NCBI RefSeq assembly: GCF_013416775.1
Contig: NZ_SZVI01000009.1
Location: forward strand, 124,001-188,000
Length of the DNA: 64,000 nt
Origin: Rhodoferax sp. BLA1
GTDB taxonomy: Bacteria > Pseudomonadota > Gammaproteobacteria > Burkholderiales > Burkholderiaceae_C
Reading direction: 5' to 3'
Both the position numbers and the translations under genes were made by a program. Within the stretch, counting starts at the first letter, position 1. Every line of letters starts with the position of its first letter. The notes under the pieces were generated by a model. The model was given only the letters and a program-made list of their open reading frames with translations. It made no database searches and had not been told where the DNA came from. Of this stretch, positions 46,139 through 57,090 are shown in pieces.

Positions 46139-46803
46139 GCGGGTTCGTCGCGCGGCACAAAGTAGCCCACGCCGCGGATGTTGAGGATGCTCTGGGCACC
46201 CAGCTTGCGGCGCAAGTTGTGGATGTTGACCTCCAGCGCATTGCTGGCCACCTCTTCACCCCAACCCAGCAGGCGTTCTTCGAGCTGGGCGCGTGACATT
46301 GGCATGCCCGGGCGGCGCATCAGCAGCTCCAGCAAGGCAAATTCACGTGCAGACAGGCTCACCACCGTGCCATCTTGGGTGACCAGTTTGCTGTCCGGGT
46401 GCAAGGCCAGCGTACCGCTGCGCAGCACCGGATCGGCCCGGCCCGATCGGCTGCGGATGGCTGAGCGCAGGCGCGCGGCCAGCTCGTCGATGTCAAAAGG
46501 TTTGAGGATGTAGTCATCGGCTCCTGCGTCCAGCCCCGCCACCCGTTCGCTCAAGGCGTCTCTGGCGGTCACGATCAGGATCGGCAGGCCATGGCCACCG
46601 CTGCGCAGATCACGCAGCACCTGCATGCCGTCGCGCTTGGGCAGGCCCAGGTCCAGCACCACCGCATCAAAGGGTTCTGTACGGGCGCATTGCAGGCCCA
46701 AGTCGCCGTCGCGCACCCAGTCAACCGTGATGCCCAGGCGATGCAGCCCCACACGCACCGCTTCACCAATCAGGGGATCGTCTTCCACCAGCAACACACG
46801 CAT
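46126..46803 (-). CDS. OmpR-family response regulator (QseB/PmrA-like)
   Basis: The 225-residue regulator has a receiver domain with acidic pocket LLVEDD, phospho-acceptor aspartate in FDAVVLDLGLPKRDG near residue 51 and lysine in YILKPFD, then a winged helix ending VNIHNLRRKLGAQSILNIRGVGYFV. It is in the OmpR/PhoB class, closest by eye to QseB/PmrA. The kinase gene follows on the same strand. A likely target is the small gene at 46917-47129, whose upstream region has four CTTAR half-sites. Confidence 0.93.
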   Translation of the reverse strand: MRVLLVEDDPLIGEAVRVGLHRLGITVDWVRDGDLGLQCARTEPFDAVVLDLGLPKRDGMQVLRDLRSGGHGLPILIVTARDALSERVAGLDAGADDYILKPFDIDELAARLRSAIRSRSGRADPVLRSGTLALHPDSKLVTQDGTVVSLSAREFALLELLMRRPGMPMSRAQLEERLLGWGEEVASNALEVNIHNLRRKLGAQSILNIRGVGYFVPRDEPACSL

Positions 46804-46854
46804 CGGTTTTTCCAGAACAAAGAACTGACTTTCAGCTTAGCACGCCCACACGCG

Positions 46855-46882
46855 ACAAAGCCGCGCAAAAGCGCGGCTTTGT
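46855..46882. terminator. Intrinsic terminator hairpin after the small secreted protein gene
   Basis: ACAAAGCCGCGC (46855-46866) and GCGCGGCTTTGT (46871-46882) form a perfect 12-bp stem with an AAAA loop. It ends transcription of the gene at 46917-47129 and insulates the response regulator promoter. The T-tract is short. Confidence 0.75.
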
Positions 46883-46916
46883 TGTGAGGCGGATAGGCCA
46901 CCTCCGGTCAAGCGGT

Positions 46917-47129
46917 TTAGCTGGCGACCGCTTCTTTCTTGACAGCCTTCTTGGCAGCGTGTTTTTTCACAACCTTCTTGGCCGGTGGGGTCACCGCTGC
47001 GGGTTCGGCGGCGGTTGCGGTGGCAGCCGGAGCTGCAGGCGCGGCGGGTGCCTCAGGTGTGGCGGCAAAAGACAGGCTGGCGCCCAGAAGACCAGCGGCA
47101 AGGCACAAAGCAGAGAGACTTGATTTCAT
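46917..47129 (-). CDS. Small secreted Ala/Pro/Lys-rich protein
   Basis: A 70-residue protein with a clear signal peptide (MKSSLSALCLAAGLLGASLSFA) and a mature part composed of APA repeats followed by a lysine-rich tail (AKKVVKKHAAKKAVKKEAVA). The mature domain is strongly cationic and low-complexity, perhaps interacting with the envelope or nucleic acid. A phased CTTAR array 80-116 bases upstream, a TACAGT -10-like box (47192-47197, minus strand) and a terminator downstream suggest its own regulated transcript. Confidence 0.65.
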   Translation of the reverse strand: MKSSLSALCLAAGLLGASLSFAATPEAPAAPAAPAATATAAEPAAVTPPAKKVVKKHAAKKAVKKEAVAS

Positions 47130-47207
47130 GATGTTTCCTTGACAGGTTGAGGTTGTTTACTCAGGGGTTGGTTGCTCACCAACTGAGGGGAACTGTAGAA
47201 CCCGCAA

Positions 47208-47245
47208 CTTAGTCTGACCTTAGGCTTGGCTTAGCCAAAACTTAA
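47208..47245 (-). promoter_or_regulatory. Four-fold CTTAR array with 11-bp spacing (PmrA/QseB-type box)
   Basis: CTTAG at 47208, 47219 and 47230 and CTTAA at 47241 repeat at exactly 11 bases. PmrA-type regulators bind tandem CTTAA half-sites with this spacing. The array adjoins a TACAGT box for the small secreted protein gene. Between it and that gene, 47161-47186 can form a CTCA-GG-TTGGT/ACCAA-CTGAG leader hairpin. The interval 47246-47345 shows nothing else. Confidence 0.65.
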
Positions 47246-47345
47246 GGTGGAGGTCCGGCCAGCACAGCGCGGTTGAAAGGCTTCCAGTCCAAGCATTCAC
47301 CGTCGCCCTTCGTTGTTCAAGCCACACCCGCAGAGCCAGCAAGAA

Positions 47346-47399
47346 AATATCAAAAGTGATAGCGGTATATCCTTTTTAAAAAAGGGCTAGAGGCCAAAA
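47346..47399 (+). repeat. Intergenic palindromic repeat after ybbA
   Basis: AAAGTGATAGCGGTATAT, then AAAAAAGGGCTAGAGGCCAAAA, match the repeat family best seen at 10727. It directly abuts the 3' end of ybbA. Confidence 0.65.
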
Positions 47400-48086
47400 C
47401 TATGCAGATTCGGCGTCCAGGTGAACCCGGCCCGCCTCGATCGTGATCACCCGCTGGCAACGTGCCGCCAGCGCCTTGTCATGCGTCACCAACACCAGGG
47501 TGGTGCCGAGTTCGCGGTTCAGGGTCAGCATCAGCTCCATCACTGTCTCGCCGGTGGCGAAGTCCAGACTGCCCGTGGGTTCGTCCGCCAGCAGCACCGC
47601 CGGTTGCACCACAAAAGCGCGGGCCAGCGCCACGCGCTGTTGTTCACCGCCCGAGAGCACCTTGGGGTAATGCCCCAGACGCTGTGACAGCCCCACCCGC
47701 GCCAACAACTCGGTGGCGGTCTGGCGGGCGTGGCGGTGTTTGGCCAGTTCCAGCGGCAGCATCACGTTCTCTAAGGCGGTCAAGTTGCCCAACAGCTGAA
47801 AGCTTTGGAACACAAAACCCACTTTCTGGGCACGCAGTGCGGCACGCGCGTCTTCGTCCATGGCAAAGATATCCTGGCCTGCCAGACGGACGGTACCTTG
47901 GCTGGGTACATCGAGACCGGCCATGATCGACAACAGCGTGCTTTTGCCCGAGCCGGATGCACCGACAATGGCCACGGTTTCCTTCTGCTTCAACTGGAAA
48001 TCGATATCACGCAGAATGTCGAGTGTGCCGGTCGAGTCGGTGACAGACTTGAACACGTGGTCGACCGAAATAATGCAATCTGACAT
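47400..48086 (-). CDS. ybbA: ABC transporter ATP-binding protein (YbbA/LolD-like)
   Basis: The 228-residue ATPase has Walker A VGASGSGKSTLL near residue 41, Q-loop FQSFQLLGNLTALENVMLPLE, signature LSGGEQQRVALARA, Walker B LLADEPTGSLD and switch histidine LVTHD. The FQSFQLL and ENVMLPLE segments belong to the MacB/LolD/YbbA subgroup. It is divergent from tesA, as in E. coli ybbA-tesA. The usual permease partner (YbbP) is not next to it, so the permease is encoded elsewhere or lost. Its start codon overlaps the tesA start on the opposite strand. Confidence 0.88.
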   Translation of the reverse strand: MSDCIISVDHVFKSVTDSTGTLDILRDIDFQLKQKETVAIVGASGSGKSTLLSIMAGLDVPSQGTVRLAGQDIFAMDEDARAALRAQKVGFVFQSFQLLGNLTALENVMLPLELAKHRHARQTATELLARVGLSQRLGHYPKVLSGGEQQRVALARAFVVQPAVLLADEPTGSLDFATGETVMELMLTLNRELGTTLVLVTHDKALAARCQRVITIEAGRVHLDAESA

Positions 48087-48768
48087 GGGGCTTTTTTTGA
48101 ATGTAATCAACTTGAATCGTCGTCACTGTATCGCGTTGGCCAGTGCACTGGCTTTGGCAGGGATTAACAGCGGCGCAGCACAGGCCCAAACCATGAGCTC
48201 ACAACCCAATGGCACCACCATCGTCGTGCTGGGCGACTCGCTGAGCGCCGAATACGGTCTCAAACGCGGCAGCGGCTGGGTGGCCTTGCTGGAGAAAAAA
48301 CTGACCACCGAAAAAATCGCCGCCAACGTGGTCAACGCCAGCATCAGCGGCGACACCACCAGCGGCGGGCGTGCACGTCTGGGCGCGCTGCTGGACAAGC
48401 ACCAGCCTAACCTGGTGGTGATTGAACTCGGCGCCAATGACGCCTTGCAGGGGTTGCCACTGGCAATGACGCAGGGCAACCTCAGCGCGATGGTCCAGTC
48501 GGTGCAAAAAACCGGAGCCAAGGTGCTGCTGGTGGGTATCCAGGTGCCACCTAACTACGGGCGTGACTATGGTGAGCGTTTTGCGCGGATGTATGGACAG
48601 GTGGCCAAAGCCAACAAGGTCGCGCTGGTGCCGTTCATGCTCAAAGGGGTGGCCGATGTGCCTGACAGCCTGAAATGGTTCCAGGCCGACCGCATCCACC
48701 CACTGGAGGCGGCGCACCCGATCATCCTGGCCAACATCTGGCCCGAACTCAAAAAGGTGCTGCGATGA
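48085..48768 (+). CDS. tesA: Arylesterase/acyl-CoA thioesterase TesA (SGNH hydrolase)
   Basis: This is a periplasmic SGNH-family esterase. The blocks are VVLGDSLSAEYGL (Ser), NASISGDTTSGG (Gly), IELGANDALQGLP (Asn) and DRIHPLEAAHP (Asp/His). A signal peptide (NRRHCIALASALALAGINSGAAQAQ) precedes. The ATG at 48085 gives 227 residues but adds a few residues before the signal; TTG at 48112 is an alternative. mnmH follows with an ATGA overlap. Confidence 0.9.
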   Translation: MGLFLNVINLNRRHCIALASALALAGINSGAAQAQTMSSQPNGTTIVVLGDSLSAEYGLKRGSGWVALLEKKLTTEKIAANVVNASISGDTTSGGRARLGALLDKHQPNLVVIELGANDALQGLPLAMTQGNLSAMVQSVQKTGAKVLLVGIQVPPNYGRDYGERFARMYGQVAKANKVALVPFMLKGVADVPDSLKWFQADRIHPLEAAHPIILANIWPELKKVLR

Positions 48769-49823
48769 GTCTGACCCTGGTGGCGGCCAGCGAGGTGATT
48801 GCCCGGCTGGGCGACTTTGACACGCTGATTGACGCGCGCAGCGAGGATGAATTTGCGCTGGACCACCTGCCCAATGCGCTGAACTGGCCGACCCTGAACA
48901 ATGCCGAGCGCATCCAGATTGGCACCTTGTACAAACAGGTCAACCCGTTTGAGGCGCGTAAACGCGGCGCGGCGATTGCCGCACGCAATATCGCGGCGCA
49001 TATCGAACGTGAGGTGATTGATAAGCCGAAGGACTGGAAACCGCTGACCTACTGCTGGCGGGGTGGCCAGCGCAGCGGCGCTTTGTCGCTGATTCTGAGC
49101 CAGATCGGTTTTCGGGTGACGCTGATTGAGGGCGGCTACAAGGCCTTTCGCGCGGCCCTGTTGCAGGACATTGACCAGACCGTGCCCAGACTGCGCTTCA
49201 CCGTGGTGTGTGGTCCCACCGGATCGGGCAAAACCCGCTTGTTACAGGCCTTGTCGACACAAGGGGCGCAGGTGTTGGATCTGGAAGCCCTGGCCAACCA
49301 CCGCAGTTCGGTGCTGGGCGCCATCCCTGGGCAGGCGCAGCCCACCCAGAAGCGCTTTGACACCCTGATCTGGCACGCACTGCGCCAGTTTGACCCGACC
49401 AAACCGGTGTTTGTCGAGAGTGAAAGCAAAAAAGTGGGCAATGTGTCGGTGCCAGCCAGTCTGGTTGAGGCCATGCGCCACAGCCCGTGCCTGAACCTGC
49501 AGCTGCCAGACAGTGAACGGGTGGCGCTGCTGATGGAAGACTACGACCATCTGGTGCGCGACGTGGACTTTTTGTGTGACCGGCTGTCGGTGCTGATCCC
49601 GTTGCGGGGTCGCGCGGTGGTGGCAGGCTGGATGGCGCTGGCACGTTCAGGCCAATTGGCGCAGGTGGTGCAGGATCTGCTCACCCAGCATTACGACCCG
49701 GCTTACCTGCAATCGATGCAGCGCAATTTTGTGCAGTTTAAATATTCAAAAACCATAGCGCCAGAGGACCGTTCCATAAGGGCTATGGCTGATTTGAGCA
49801 GAAAAATTCTGCGGTCAGACTGA
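48765..49823 (+). CDS. mnmH: tRNA 2-selenouridine synthase
   Basis: MnmH (SelU/YbbB) replaces the sulfur of 2-thiouridine at the tRNA wobble position with selenium. The N-terminal rhodanese domain has the active cysteine in YCWRGGQRSGALS near residue 97, and a P-loop GPTGSGKTRLLQAL follows near 153. The 352 residues are typical. The C-terminal segment at 49741-49795 (FKYSKTIAPEDRSIRAMADLS) is encoded by a genomic repeat, so the natural C-terminus was altered. It overlaps tesA by four bases. No selD is visible here. Confidence 0.92.
   Translation: MSLTLVAASEVIARLGDFDTLIDARSEDEFALDHLPNALNWPTLNNAERIQIGTLYKQVNPFEARKRGAAIAARNIAAHIEREVIDKPKDWKPLTYCWRGGQRSGALSLILSQIGFRVTLIEGGYKAFRAALLQDIDQTVPRLRFTVVCGPTGSGKTRLLQALSTQGAQVLDLEALANHRSSVLGAIPGQAQPTQKRFDTLIWHALRQFDPTKPVFVESESKKVGNVSVPASLVEAMRHSPCLNLQLPDSERVALLMEDYDHLVRDVDFLCDRLSVLIPLRGRAVVAGWMALARSGQLAQVVQDLLTQHYDPAYLQSMQRNFVQFKYSKTIAPEDRSIRAMADLSRKILRSD
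49741..49795 (+). repeat. Palindromic repeat forming the 3' end of mnmH
   Basis: ATATTCAAAAACCATAGCGCC, AGAGGAC and AAGGGCTATGGCTGATTT are diverged parts of the repeat family. The CCATAGC/GCTATGG arms pair. The copy is translated. Confidence 0.5.
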
Positions 49824-49838
49824 GGGCCTTTGGCCCGG

Positions 49839-50009
49839 TCAGCCGGGTTGGCCAGACGCGTCGTTGGGTGTGGACGGCGCGCCCGCGTCATCGTCGGGCA
49901 GCGGGTCACCGGCCTTGCGCTGGGCCTTTTCCTTCAGCTTTTCTTCTTTTTTCTTCTTTTTGGCCAGTTCTTTCTGACGCTTCTCGTAGCCGTAATTTGG
50001 TGTTGCCAA
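49839..50009 (-). CDS. Small lysine-rich protein, TTG start
   Basis: A 56-residue ORF reading MATPNYGYEKRQKELAKKKKKEEKLKEK and ending in an acidic Pro/Asp-rich tail. It starts with TTG at 50009 (no ATG is available). The opening is like small conserved betaproteobacterial proteins of unknown role. It is convergent with mnmH, 15 bases away. Codon periodicity and the conserved-looking start support it, but it is short. Confidence 0.5.
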   Translation of the reverse strand: MATPNYGYEKRQKELAKKKKKEEKLKEKAQRKAGDPLPDDDAGAPSTPNDASGQPG

Positions 50010-50051
50010 TGTAGTCTTTCAGTGTTGAAGCCCTGATTTTACCTGCTGGCA

Positions 50052-51257
50052 TCAGGCCAGCTGACGCAAAGCCTGAACCAGATCGGCCTGCAAATCTTCG
50101 ACCGCCTCCAGCCCAATCGAAAACCGCACCAGCGTGCCATGCGCCAGGTGCTGCGGCCAACTGCTGCGCATACTGGCCAGGTCATAAGGCACCACCAGGC
50201 TGATCGGGCCACCCCAGCTGTAGCCAATCTTGAACAAGGCCAATGCATCGCAAAACGCGTCAACCTGCGCCTGGCTGTAGCTCGGTTTGAACAACACACT
50301 GAACAGACCTGCCGCACCACCCCAGCCGGGATTGCACAATGCTTGCCAGTAAACATGGCCCGGTGATGACGGCAGCGCCGGGTGCAACACCTGAGCGAAC
50401 TCGGGGCGGGTCTGGGCCCACTGTGCCAACGTTCGGGTGGCTTCGTCATGCGCCTTGTAACGCAACAACAGACTCGGCAAGGAGCGCAACACCGATTCCA
50501 CATCATTGGCGCCCACACCCAGCCCCAAGCGCATGTGGCACAGCTTGAGCTTCATGTGCAGGCTGTCGTCGCGGGTGATGATGCTGCCCATCAACACATC
50601 ACCGCCACCACTGGGGTATTTGGTCAGGGCTTGGATGGAAATATCGACGCCAAGCGTTGGCGTGTTACCCGGTTGCAGATCAAAAGGTGTAAATGCCAGG
50701 CCAGCACCCCAGGTGTTGTCCAATGCGCACAACACACCGGCGGCCTTGCAGATACGCACCTGTTCAATCAGGTCAGGAAACTCCAGCGTGACAGAACCTG
50801 CGGCTTCTAGCCAGACCAGTCGGGTCTTGGGGCCGATCTTGGCTGCCAGGTCTTGTGCCTGCAGCGGGTCAAAATAACGGTGGCTGATGCCCCAATGTTT
50901 GAGTTCACCTTCAGCCAGCGCTTTGTTGGGGCCATAAGCGTTGTCGGGAATCAGCACCTCGTCGCCAGACTTCAGCAAAGCCAGCGACACCGTCGCAATC
51001 GCCGCCAGGCCGCTGGACACCAGCAGGCACTGTTTGCCGCCTTCCAGCGTGCACAGGCGCTCCTCCAGCATGTAGCTGGTGGGCGTGCCGTGTAAGCCAT
51101 AGGTGTAAGCGGATTTGTCTTTCCACTCAAAGTCCCGCATCGCTGCCACATTGGGGAAAAACACCGTCGAGGCCTTGAACACACCCGGTTGGGGTGCGGC
51201 AAAACCTGCGGGAGGCACATAGCCGTGGTGGATCAGATCGGTGCTGGAGACAGTCAT
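50052..51257 (-). CDS. metC: Cystathionine beta-lyase
   Basis: This PLP enzyme cleaves cystathionine to homocysteine, pyruvate and ammonia in methionine synthesis. The PLP-binding lysine is in IQALTKYPSGGGDVLMG near residue 215, preceded by ALDNTWGAGL with the cofactor aspartate, and YGLHGTPTSYMLEERLCTLEGG is typical of the family. I chose the ATG at 51257 (MTVSSTDLIHHGYVPP), giving 401 residues. Other Cys/Met-metabolism PLP enzymes are possible but less likely. It lies 50 bases downstream of a phosphoribosyltransferase gene. Confidence 0.88.
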   Translation of the reverse strand: MTVSSTDLIHHGYVPPAGFAAPQPGVFKASTVFFPNVAAMRDFEWKDKSAYTYGLHGTPTSYMLEERLCTLEGGKQCLLVSSGLAAIATVSLALLKSGDEVLIPDNAYGPNKALAEGELKHWGISHRYFDPLQAQDLAAKIGPKTRLVWLEAAGSVTLEFPDLIEQVRICKAAGVLCALDNTWGAGLAFTPFDLQPGNTPTLGVDISIQALTKYPSGGGDVLMGSIITRDDSLHMKLKLCHMRLGLGVGANDVESVLRSLPSLLLRYKAHDEATRTLAQWAQTRPEFAQVLHPALPSSPGHVYWQALCNPGWGGAAGLFSVLFKPSYSQAQVDAFCDALALFKIGYSWGGPISLVVPYDLASMRSSWPQHLAHGTLVRFSIGLEAVEDLQADLVQALRQLA

Positions 51258-51307
51258 GTGCGTGGTGCAATAAAACCCAAAAACGCTTACCAATCAATGG
51301 ATTGTGA

Positions 51308-51832
51308 TCAAACGCTCCACTTTTGGATGAGCTGTTCAGGGCGCATGTTGTCGTAGCCTTCAAAAGGCTGGTGGATCCACGGGTTGGTCGGCAGGTAGTC
51401 CACACAATAGTCGGGTGTGAAGATCGAGATTGCCTTGGTCCAGATCACCGCGCTGCGCAACTCGGTGATCGGTTTGTAGTTGTTCTTGAGTTCTTCGATC
51501 ACCTTGTTCAGGGTGTGACCGGAGTCGGCCAGGTCGTCCACCAGCAACACTTTGCCTGCAATCTGGCCCTTGGGTGTGGTGATGTAGTGGGCGATGTCGA
51601 GCTTGCCCTGCACCGTGCCGGCTTCGGAGCGGTAGGAACTGGTGGACATGATGGCCAGCGGTTTGTCAAACACGCGCGAGAGCACGTCGCCCGGGCGCAT
51701 GCCACCACGTGCCAGGCACAGGATGGTGTCAAACTGCCAGCCCGACTGAAACACCTTGATGGCGAGTTTTTCGATCAGATTGTTGTACTCGTCGTAGCTC
51801 ACATACAGGTGTTTGCCGTCTTCTGTCAACAT
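51308..51832 (-). CDS. Phosphoribosyltransferase
   Basis: A 174-residue type I phosphoribosyltransferase. The PRPP-binding loop is VLLVDDLADSGHTLNKVIEEL near residue 96, and LCLARGGMRPGDVLSRVF lies earlier. It resembles the hypoxanthine/xanthine-type PRTases encoded after purA in Betaproteobacteria, so a purine-salvage role is inferred. Lies 100 bases downstream of purA on the same strand, separated by a repeat. Confidence 0.85.
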   Translation of the reverse strand: MLTEDGKHLYVSYDEYNNLIEKLAIKVFQSGWQFDTILCLARGGMRPGDVLSRVFDKPLAIMSTSSYRSEAGTVQGKLDIAHYITTPKGQIAGKVLLVDDLADSGHTLNKVIEELKNNYKPITELRSAVIWTKAISIFTPDYCVDYLPTNPWIHQPFEGYDNMRPEQLIQKWSV

Positions 51833-51846
51833 GGATATGCTCCTGC

Positions 51847-51893
51847 AAAAATAGCTGCTTACGCAACAGGTATAAGGGCCAGAGGCCGATTTC
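51847..51893 (+). repeat. Intergenic palindromic repeat upstream of the phosphoribosyltransferase
   Basis: AAAAATAGCTGCTTACGCAAC, then TAAGGGCCAGAGGCCGATTT, match the repeat family. It fills half of the purA-phosphoribosyltransferase gap. Confidence 0.65.
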
Positions 51894-51932
51894 TTATATA
51901 AATTGAAAACTTGGCGATCAACGGCTAAGCGT

Positions 51933-54478
<2,546 letters not shown>

Positions 54479-54537
54479 GGATAAAAAAGGGAGGCTGTTA
54501 AAACCTGAATTCTACCGGGCGAATGCCGGACCCTGAC

Positions 54538-54738
54538 TCAAGCCAGCCACCAAATCAGCGTCAGGCCGAGCAACAGGCTCAGCAAACCGAAGAAGCGCAG
54601 CTGGCCGTCACTGAATTTGAGGATCTGCAGGAAGGTTTGCCGCCAGGTTGCCGGTGAAACAAAAGGCATGAAACCCTCCACCAGCAAGACCAGGGCAATG
54701 GCCAGCCAGAACGTGCTGCTGTTCAGGCCGGATTCCAT
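54538..54738 (-). CDS. DUF2065 small membrane protein
   Basis: A 66-residue protein with two membrane segments (FWLAIALVLLVEGFMPFV and FFGLLSLLLGLTLIWWLA). It matches DUF2065 (YjeT-like), which follows hflC in many Proteobacteria. The spacing is two bases after hflC, so they are co-transcribed. The function is unknown; a link to HflKC is suggested by context only. Confidence 0.88.
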   Translation of the reverse strand: MESGLNSSTFWLAIALVLLVEGFMPFVSPATWRQTFLQILKFSDGQLRFFGLLSLLLGLTLIWWLA

Positions 54739-54740
54739 GG

Positions 54741-55643
54741 CTACTTTTTACCGCTGGCAGCGAGCGCGGCGCCACCACGCATGGTTTTGAAGAAATCAGA
54801 GCTGTTGGGGTCCAACACCATCACGTCGCTCTTTTTGGAGAACGTCGCTTTGTATGCGTCCAGACTGCGGTAAAACTGGGCAAATTGTGGGTCACGACCA
54901 AAAGCCTCGGTGTAGGTGCGAGCTGCCTCAGCGTCACCCTCCCCCTTGATTTTCTGGGCATCACGGTAGGCATTGGCCACCGTCACCTCACGTTGGCGAT
55001 CCGCATCGGCGCGGATTTTTTCACCTTCGGCCGCACCGGTGGAGCGCAATTCGTTGGCCACGCGCTGGCGCTCAGCTTCCATACGCCGGTAGACCGACTC
55101 GGTGATGGCATCCACATAGTCGACCCGAGTAATACGCACGTCCACCACATCGATACCCCAGGGTTTGGCACCGCGCACCTGGCTCAGCACCTCACCTTTA
55201 ACGTCGTCCATCAACTGCTCACGTTTGGCTGACAACAACTCTTTGACCGTGCGTTTGTTGATTTCTTCCTGGAACGCATTGCGTACCACCCGGTTGAGCT
55301 GGCTGGCACCCGCTGCCTCGGTGGTGCCGACATTGCGGATGTATTCGGTGGGTTCAGAAATGCGCCAACGCACATACCAGTCAATCACCACCCGTTGTTT
55401 TTCAGCGGTCAACACCGGCTCGTTGTCGGTGCTGTCAAGGGTTAACAGGCGTTTGTCAATGTAGGAGACGTTCTGGAATGGTGGTGGCAACTTGAAGTTC
55501 AAGCCCGGTTCGGTGATGACATCCTTGATCTGCCCCAAAGCAAACACCACACCAAACTGACGCTGGTCCACCACAAATAGTGTGGAACTGGCCAGTGCCA
55601 GCAGCAGCAAGACGGTCGAGAATAAAAAACCTAAGCGATTCAT
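54741..55643 (-). CDS. hflC: HflC, FtsH-protease modulator
   Basis: HflC is a SPFH/prohibitin-domain membrane protein that forms the cage around FtsH with HflK. It has an N-terminal membrane segment (LGFLFSTVLLLLALASSTLFVV), the SPFH domain (DQRQFGVVFALGQIKDVITEPGLNFKLP) and a long helical region with AERQRVANELRSTGAAEGEKIRADADRQREV. The ATG at 55643 gives 300 residues. It follows hflK by 10 bases. Confidence 0.94.
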   Translation of the reverse strand: MNRLGFLFSTVLLLLALASSTLFVVDQRQFGVVFALGQIKDVITEPGLNFKLPPPFQNVSYIDKRLLTLDSTDNEPVLTAEKQRVVIDWYVRWRISEPTEYIRNVGTTEAAGASQLNRVVRNAFQEEINKRTVKELLSAKREQLMDDVKGEVLSQVRGAKPWGIDVVDVRITRVDYVDAITESVYRRMEAERQRVANELRSTGAAEGEKIRADADRQREVTVANAYRDAQKIKGEGDAEAARTYTEAFGRDPQFAQFYRSLDAYKATFSKKSDVMVLDPNSSDFFKTMRGGAALAASGKK

Positions 55644-55653
55644 CAGGGAACTC

Positions 55654-56994
55654 CTAGCGGGTTTCGCGCGTGCGGTCACGTGCGGCGTCGCGGGTGCGGT
55701 TGTCGGTCGCCGCAGCGCTACCTACAGCCGGGATAGTGGGCGCAGTTGCTGGCACAGACGTGACGTCTTGCGACACTTGACCAGTCATCTGGATGATTTT
55801 GTCCAGCGGCAGGTACAGCAGGTTAGAGCCTTGTTTGGTGTCCACCAAAACCTTGGTCACATTGCTGTAAATCTGCTGCATGGTGTCGATGTACATGCGG
55901 TCACGGGTGACTTGGGGCGCCTTCTGGTATTCAGCGAGCACCGACTTAAAGCGTTGGGAATCACCTTGGGCTTGCGCCACGATACGTGCTTTGTAGGCAT
56001 CAGCCTCCTCTTTCAGACGGGAGGCAGCACCCACAGCACGTGGTACCACGTCATTGGCGTAGGCCTGGGCTTCATTCTTGGCGCGCTCACGCTCTTGTCC
56101 AGCCTTGAGCACATCGTCAAAAGCGGCCTGCACCTGTTCAGGGGGACGAACACCACCCTGCTGCAGGTTGATGCCCACAACTTCAATACCGACCTTGTAG
56201 CGGTCCAGGATTTTTTGCATCAGGTCACGCACACGTGGCGCAATCTGGTCACGCTCTTCCGACAAGGCGCTGTCCATACGCATCTTGCCCACCACCTCGC
56301 GCACGGCTGTCTCTGCGGCCTGAACCACGGCGTCGGCCGGGTTCTTGCTCTCAAACAAAAAGGCCCGAGCGTCGCTCAAACGGTACTGCACAGCGAATTT
56401 GATTTCGACAATGTTTTCGTCTTCGGTCAACATGGCGGATTCACGCAGCCCGGTGGCCTTGATGATCACATCGCGACCAACATCCACCGAGCGGATCTGG
56501 GTCACAAACACCAGCTCATGGCGCTGAATAGGGTAAGGCAGACGCCAATTAAAACCGGCACCCACAGTGGAGTTGTATTTTCCAAACTGGGTGATGACCG
56601 CCTGTTGACCTTCTTGCACGATGAAAAAACCTGTGCCAAGCCAGATCAAGACAGCAACGCCCGCTATCAAACCTGCACCAATACCGGCCGTTTTCATGTC
56701 AGGCTGGAAACCGCCGGGGCCACCTTTACCGCCCCTGCCACCACCAAAATCGCCACCGTTGGAACCACGGCCACCCGGCTTGGCGTTGCCGAATAGGCCA
56801 CCTAACTTGCGGTTGAAATCACGCCACAACTCATCGAGATCCGGCGGACCCTGGTTGCCTGAACCCTGCGGTTTGCGGTCTTCGTTTTTAGAAGGCTCAG
56901 ATGCCGCAGGAGGCGGCCGATCTGCATCACCACGCGGGCTCTCGTCGGGCTTGTCATCACTGCGGCCCCAGCGGGGGTCATTGAGATTAAACAT
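55654..56994 (-). CDS. hflK: HflK, FtsH-protease modulator
   Basis: HflK is the SPFH partner of HflC. A Gly/Pro/Asp-rich cytoplasmic N-terminus (NLNDPRWGRSDDKPDESPRGD) is followed by a membrane segment (AGLIAGVAVLIWLGTGFFIV) and the SPFH domain (GQQAVITQFGKYNSTVGAGFNWRLPYPI). I chose the ATG at 56994 (MFNLNDPRWG), giving 446 residues; the frame is open to 57051. It lies between hflX and hflC in the standard order. Confidence 0.94.
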   Translation of the reverse strand: MFNLNDPRWGRSDDKPDESPRGDADRPPPAASEPSKNEDRKPQGSGNQGPPDLDELWRDFNRKLGGLFGNAKPGGRGSNGGDFGGGRGGKGGPGGFQPDMKTAGIGAGLIAGVAVLIWLGTGFFIVQEGQQAVITQFGKYNSTVGAGFNWRLPYPIQRHELVFVTQIRSVDVGRDVIIKATGLRESAMLTEDENIVEIKFAVQYRLSDARAFLFESKNPADAVVQAAETAVREVVGKMRMDSALSEERDQIAPRVRDLMQKILDRYKVGIEVVGINLQQGGVRPPEQVQAAFDDVLKAGQERERAKNEAQAYANDVVPRAVGAASRLKEEADAYKARIVAQAQGDSQRFKSVLAEYQKAPQVTRDRMYIDTMQQIYSNVTKVLVDTKQGSNLLYLPLDKIIQMTGQVSQDVTSVPATAPTIPAVGSAAATDNRTRDAARDRTRETR

Positions 56995-57090
56995 GCCTTG
57001 GAGGCGTCGCGGTAACAGCGCCAAACTCAAAGTGGGGAATTGGAATTTCATCGCATCAGCTCTTATCTAATAAGTATTGATTGTGCCGAA

